Source of the DNA: Pseudonocardiales bacterium
GTDB taxonomy: Bacteria > Actinomycetota > Actinomycetes > Mycobacteriales > Jatrophihabitantaceae
Assembly (NCBI GenBank): GCA_030840415.1
Contig: JAVEEO010000215.1
Location: 1-9,626, forward strand
DNA: 9,626 bases
Direction of reading: 5' to 3'
Every line of letters begins with the position of its first letter. Position 1 is the first letter of the stretch. Shown here piece by piece: positions 6,176-9,626 of the stretch. Made by a program: the position numbers and the translations under genes. The notes beneath the pieces are model-generated. The model searched no databases, was not told the origin of the DNA, and worked only from the letters and a program-made list of their open reading frames with translations.

Positions 6176-8520
6176 CCGTCGCGATCTCGACCCGGTCCTT
6201 CGGTGATGTGGTCGCCGACGCACACCGGGCCGGCCGGCTCGTCGTCCAGCCCCGGATGGGAATGAGCAGCCCGGTTGCCATGCGGCAGGGACTGCTGGCC
6301 ACCAGGGGCGCGGCCGCCACCACGGTCGGCACCATCACGCTGGACAGCTACACCCGGATCGGTGCCAGCGCCGAGGCTGCCGAGGCCGTGGCGCTGGGCA
6401 TGGAGTTGAACGGCTACCCACTGGTCGCACACGATCTGGCGACCACCGCGAGCGTGCTGGCCGGCGTGCTCAGCGAGGATTTCCCGGTCCAGATCCGGCA
6501 CGGTTCACCGTGCCCGGAACCGATCGTGGCCGCCCTGATCGCGGCCGGCCTGCACGCCACCGAGGGCGGCCCGGTCTCCTACTGCCTGCCCTACAGCCGG
6601 CTGCCGCTGGAGACCGCGACCGCCAACTGGGCCCGCAGCTGCGATCTGCTGGCCGGAGTGCGCGCCACCGGTGTCGAGCCGCACCTGGAGAGCTTCGGCG
6701 GCTGCATGCTGGGGCAACTTTGCCCGCCCGGGCTGCTGGTCGCGCTGAGCGTCCTGGAATGCCTGTTCTTCGGCCAGCACGGCGTGCGCAGCGTCTCGCT
6801 CAGCTATGCGCAGCAGACCAATGCCGAGCAGGACCGGGAAGCGGTGGCCGCGCTGCGCCGGCTGGCCGGCGAGCTGCTGCCCGATGCCGACTGGCACATC
6901 GTGCTGTACGCCTACATGGGGGTCTACCCGCGCACCGTGGCCGGAGCCGACGGGTTGCTCTCCCAGGCGGCCCGGCTGGCGGTGCGGACCGGAGCGGCTC
7001 GGCTGATCGTCAAGACTCCCGCCGAGGCCTACCGGATCCCCTCGATCGCCGAGAACGTGGCCGCCCTGGAACTGGCTGCGGCAGCCGCTGACAGCGAGTT
7101 GCTGGCATCGCAACCCGGCTTGCCCGCCGACACCGGCATCTACGCCGAGGCGCGGGCACTCATCGACGCGGTGCGCAACCTCGACGCCGACCTCGGCCGC
7201 GCGCTGATCAAGGCCTTCCGGCACGGCTACCTCGACGTTCCGTACTGCCTGCATCCGGACAACGCCGGCCGCTCGCGCAGCTACCTCGACCGGTCCGGCT
7301 GGCTGCACTGGTCCCGGACCGGCTCGATGCCGATCGCCGAGACGCTGCGGCCGGTCTCGAGGGTCGAACTCACCGCCGCCGGGCTCCTGGACGCGCTGTC
7401 CTTCGTCGAACGCAGGTTCGACGAGGCCGGCCGGACCGAGCTCCCGCTGCCACCAGGCGCTCCCCCGGACGCCCTGGAAGAACCGAAGGAAACCTGGAGA
7501 AGCACGCCGATGTCACAGCTGTCCGTCGTTCCGACCACCGAATCCGCAACGCCGCCGGGCACCCGCCAGCATCTGGCCTCGCCGACGACCGCGGCGGTGC
7601 TGACCATCCAGTCCCGGATGCTCGCCGCGGCCCGGACCTTTCTCAGCCAGCACGGCTTCACCGAGGTCCTGCTGCCCATCGTGGGACCGGTGACCGATCC
7701 GGGAGCCCGGGGCGCCAAGCAGGTCGACATCGACTACTACGGCCACCGCTACAAGCTCATGACCAGCGCGATCCTGTACAAGCAGGCGTCGCTGACGATG
7801 TTCGACAAGATCTACTGCATCGCGCCGAACGTCCGGCTGGAACCGCTGGACACCACGGTGACCAGCCGGCACCTGGCCGAGTTCCACCAGATCGACGTGG
7901 AGATGGCGGGCGCCTCGCGGGACCAGGCGATGCGACTGATCGAGGACCTGCTCGGTTACCTGGTGGGCAAGGTGCTGGCCGAACTGCCGGCCGAGTTCGA
8001 GCGGCTCGGCCGCGACGTCGCCGCGCTGGGCGAACTGACGGCCGGGCCGTTCGGCCGACGCAGCCACAGCGACGCGGTGACGACCTTGCGCGAGCTGGGC
8101 CATCCGCAGAATCCGGATGCCGAGATCGACTGGGCCGGCGAGGCGAAACTGTCCGGCCTGGAGAGCCGGCCGTTCTTCCTCACCGACTACCCGAAGGGCT
8201 CGCGGGGCTTCTACGACCGGGAGGATCCGCATCGACCGGGTTACCTGCGCAACTTCGACCTGATCGCAGCCGAGGGCTACGGAGAGCTGTGCAGTGGCAG
8301 CGAGCGCGAGCACGACTATGCCGCGATCATCGCCCGGATGCGCGAGACCGGGGAAAACCCGGCGAAGTACGGCTGGTACCTGGACATGGTCCGCGACGGC
8401 ATCCCGGCCAGCGCCGGCTTCGGCATCGGGGTGGAACGGCTGACCCGCTACGTCGCCGGCCTGGATTCGGTCTGGCAGGCCAGCGCGTTTCCGAAGGTTC
8501 CCGGTGTGGTGTCGCCATGA
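6172..8520 (+). CDS. glmE: Glutamate mutase epsilon-type subunit fused to an AsnRS/AspRS-like catalytic domain, 782 aa
   Basis: The start is GTG 6172 in a GTGA overlap with the sigma gene. Residues 1 to about 420 are a glutamate mutase epsilon (methylaspartate mutase) domain. Arg28 in VQPRMG, Arg62 in DSYTR and Arg109 in IRHGS match the three arginines that hold the substrate. EGGPVSYCLPY (131-141) gives Glu131, Tyr137 and Tyr141. SFGGCMLGQLCPP (174-186) and IVKTPAEA (279-286, Lys281 and Glu285) follow. Residues 421-470 are a Pro/Ala/Glu/Thr-rich linker. Residues 471-782 are a class II synthetase core of the AsnRS/AspRS branch: ILYKQ (534-538), motif 2 from NVRLE to SRHLAEFHQIDVEM (553-578, Arg555), GELCSGSEREHDY (704-716) and motif 3 GFGIGVERL (749-757, Arg756). 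No anticodon-binding domain is present. The frame is uninterrupted, so both domains belong to one polypeptide unless an internal start at 7510 is used. Inferred roles are 3-methylaspartate formation followed by its activation or amidation. Confidence 0.9.
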   Translation: MTVAISTRSFGDVVADAHRAGRLVVQPRMGMSSPVAMRQGLLATRGAAATTVGTITLDSYTRIGASAEAAEAVALGMELNGYPLVAHDLATTASVLAGVLSEDFPVQIRHGSPCPEPIVAALIAAGLHATEGGPVSYCLPYSRLPLETATANWARSCDLLAGVRATGVEPHLESFGGCMLGQLCPPGLLVALSVLECLFFGQHGVRSVSLSYAQQTNAEQDREAVAALRRLAGELLPDADWHIVLYAYMGVYPRTVAGADGLLSQAARLAVRTGAARLIVKTPAEAYRIPSIAENVAALELAAAAADSELLASQPGLPADTGIYAEARALIDAVRNLDADLGRALIKAFRHGYLDVPYCLHPDNAGRSRSYLDRSGWLHWSRTGSMPIAETLRPVSRVELTAAGLLDALSFVERRFDEAGRTELPLPPGAPPDALEEPKETWRSTPMSQLSVVPTTESATPPGTRQHLASPTTAAVLTIQSRMLAAARTFLSQHGFTEVLLPIVGPVTDPGARGAKQVDIDYYGHRYKLMTSAILYKQASLTMFDKIYCIAPNVRLEPLDTTVTSRHLAEFHQIDVEMAGASRDQAMRLIEDLLGYLVGKVLAELPAEFERLGRDVAALGELTAGPFGRRSHSDAVTTLRELGHPQNPDAEIDWAGEAKLSGLESRPFFLTDYPKGSRGFYDREDPHRPGYLRNFDLIAAEGYGELCSGSEREHDYAAIIARMRETGENPAKYGWYLDMVRDGIPASAGFGIGVERLTRYVAGLDSVWQASAFPKVPGVVSP
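7496..7512 (+). promoter_or_regulatory. Possible internal ribosome binding site and ATG for the synthetase-like domain
   Basis: GGAGA at 7496-7500 lies 9 bases before an in-frame ATG at 7510 (Met447 of the fusion), exactly at the junction between the mutase domain and the synthetase-like domain. It could start a separate 336-residue synthetase-like protein in addition to the fusion. It may instead be the remnant of a formerly separate gene whose upstream stop codon was lost. In this DNA purine-rich runs are not rare, so the case rests on the position at the domain boundary. Confidence 0.4.
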
Positions 8521-9626
8521 GCCCGCTGCGGGCCAGCGCCTTTCCCGAGGCCGCCGTCCGCGATCGCGCCCGGCTCGGTGCCGCGGCGGCGTTCGCCGAC
8601 TCCGGGGAGTACGGGCGCGCGCTGTTCGGCGCCGGGCCGGGTGACCGCAACGCCGACTGGCTGGAGGAGTTGCGCCTGGTGCCACCGGTGTTCGTGCCGC
8701 ACCGGCTGGCCAAGCTGATCGAACTGGGTCGGGAGCCCACCTTCGGCGACGTGGACCTGGGCACCACCATCGGCGGCCTGCGCTCGCCGCTGCCGCTGTA
8801 CCTGTCCGCGTTCGGCTCCACCCGGGTGGCCAGCGTCGACCTGGGGCTGGCCACCAGCCGGCAGGCCGGCTGGCTGGGCATTCCGATGGTGGTGGGCGAG
8901 AACGTGCTGCGGGTGAACGGGTTCGGCCGCACCGACGACGTCGACGCCGAGGGGTCGATGCTGGCCCGGATCGCCGCTTATGCCGAGGGCGTCCTGGACG
9001 GTTACGGCGGGGTGGTGGTCCAGCAAAGCACCGAGGACGCCGACGCCGAGGTGTGGAACATGGTCTACAGCGACCCGAGCGCGCACCGACTGCTGGAGTC
9101 CGGCCGGCTGGCCTTCGAGCTGAAGGTGGGTCAGGGCGCCAAGCCGGGCCTGGGCGGGATGACCCTGCTCGACCCGGTATCGGCGGCCCGGCTGGCCGAT
9201 TCGTTCACGATGGTGTCGGTCGACGCGGGCGCTGCCGGCGCCGCGGCGCCGGCCGACCATGACGGTCCGGACAGCGCCGATCTTGCCCGGACGGTGCTGC
9301 GCTGCTGCAGCCCGGGCACCTTCACCGAAGAGATCCTGCGCCAGCAGATCCGCCTGATGCGCAACAACTTCCCGCGGGCCAGGATCTGGGTGAAGCTGCC
9401 GCCGGCCCGTGACGTGCGGGCCGCGGCGGTGCTCGCCTGGCAGGCAGGTGCCGACGCGGTGACGGTGGACGGCGCCGAGGGCGGCACCGGCTGGGCACCG
9501 ACCGCCTTCCTGCAGCATGTCGGGCTGCCGCTGGGTGAATGCCTGCGCCGGATCGGAGCGCCGGCGGGCTGCCTGCTGGTCTCGGGACGGATGTGGGAGG
9601 GCAGCCGGGTCGCCAAGAGCCTGGCG
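8517..9626 (+). CDS. Glutamate synthase-type FMN domain protein, partial at the 3' end (370 codons seen)
   Basis: ATG 8517 overlaps the preceding stop as ATGA. The frame is open to the window end, so the C-terminus is missing. The sequence is the FMN-binding TIM-barrel domain of GltB-type glutamate synthases. SPLPLYLSAFGS (90-101) is an early barrel strand and KVGQGAKPGLGG (203-214) matches the GltB KIxQGAKPGEGG loop. IWVKLPPARDV (290-300) and VTVDGAEGGTGWAP (315-328) match the 2-iminoglutarate/FMN region, and VSGRMWEGSRVAKSLA (355-370) is the flavin-phosphate loop. The iron-sulfur cysteines of GltB would lie after the cut. There is no N-terminal amidotransferase domain and no catalytic Cys after Met1, so it is a stand-alone synthase domain, like the large subunit of N-methylglutamate synthase or archaeal-type GltB. 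Such enzymes interconvert imine, ammonia or amine with amino acids using FMN. Its place at the end of this operon suggests a reductive or amine-transfer step; the substrate is unknown. Confidence 0.88.
   Translation, partial: MSPLRASAFPEAAVRDRARLGAAAAFADSGEYGRALFGAGPGDRNADWLEELRLVPPVFVPHRLAKLIELGREPTFGDVDLGTTIGGLRSPLPLYLSAFGSTRVASVDLGLATSRQAGWLGIPMVVGENVLRVNGFGRTDDVDAEGSMLARIAAYAEGVLDGYGGVVVQQSTEDADAEVWNMVYSDPSAHRLLESGRLAFELKVGQGAKPGLGGMTLLDPVSAARLADSFTMVSVDAGAAGAAAPADHDGPDSADLARTVLRCCSPGTFTEEILRQQIRLMRNNFPRARIWVKLPPARDVRAAAVLAWQAGADAVTVDGAEGGTGWAPTAFLQHVGLPLGECLRRIGAPAGCLLVSGRMWEGSRVAKSLA

Noticed and set aside
522..9518. Long minus-strand open frames opposite every gene
   Set aside because: They are the usual consequence of high GC at third positions. 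Their translations are low-complexity runs rich in Gly, Val, Arg and Gln without recognisable motifs, and they lie exactly opposite well-supported genes.
105..9626. Rare TTA codons as a sign of bldA-type control
   Set aside because: Reading the genes in frame I found none; the TTA-like strings seen, such as GGT-TAC, TAT-TAC and GCT-TAT, span codon boundaries.

Overview
The window is a compact, single-strand (+) gene block from a high-GC bacterium. About two thirds of the bases are G or C, codon third positions are almost always G or C, genes overlap as ATGA or GTGA, and several homologies are typical of Actinomycetota, so an actinomycete is the most likely source. There are no RNA genes, insertion sequences or CRISPR arrays that I can see. 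All identifications come from motif recognition by eye, with no database search.

Layout: a short leader (1-104) with a possible promoter and a strong ribosome binding site; a PP-loop ATP pyrophosphatase-type enzyme (105-1607); an ATP-grasp ligase-type enzyme (1684-2994); a family 5 solute-binding protein that lacks a signal peptide (2998-4845); a dimethylargininase/amidinotransferase-type enzyme (4842-5687); a B12-binding glutamate mutase sigma-type subunit (5690-6175); a glutamate mutase epsilon-type subunit joined in one reading frame to an AsnRS/AspRS-like catalytic core (6172-8520); and the start of a glutamate synthase-type FMN domain protein (8517 to beyond the window end). From 1684 onward the genes overlap or lie 2-3 nt apart, so this is almost certainly one operon. 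The only internal gap (1608-1683) is short and has no convincing terminator.

Taken together, the genes look like a pathway for a non-proteinogenic amino acid or small peptide, built without NRPS or PKS modules in this window. The mutase pair should convert L-glutamate to (2S,3S)-3-methylaspartate, and its arginine claw and active-site residues are preserved. The fused synthetase-like domain has lost any anticodon-binding domain. It is well placed to adenylate 3-methylaspartate (or aspartate) and pass it to an amine or ammonia, by analogy with AsnRS-derived asparagine synthetases. The PP-loop and ATP-grasp enzymes add two more ATP-dependent activation folds, the dimethylargininase-like enzyme could act on a guanidino or amidino group, and the FMN protein could handle imine/amine redox or N-transfer. 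The final product is not deducible from sequence alone. The mutase-synthetase fusion and the cytosolic solute-binding protein are the most unusual elements.
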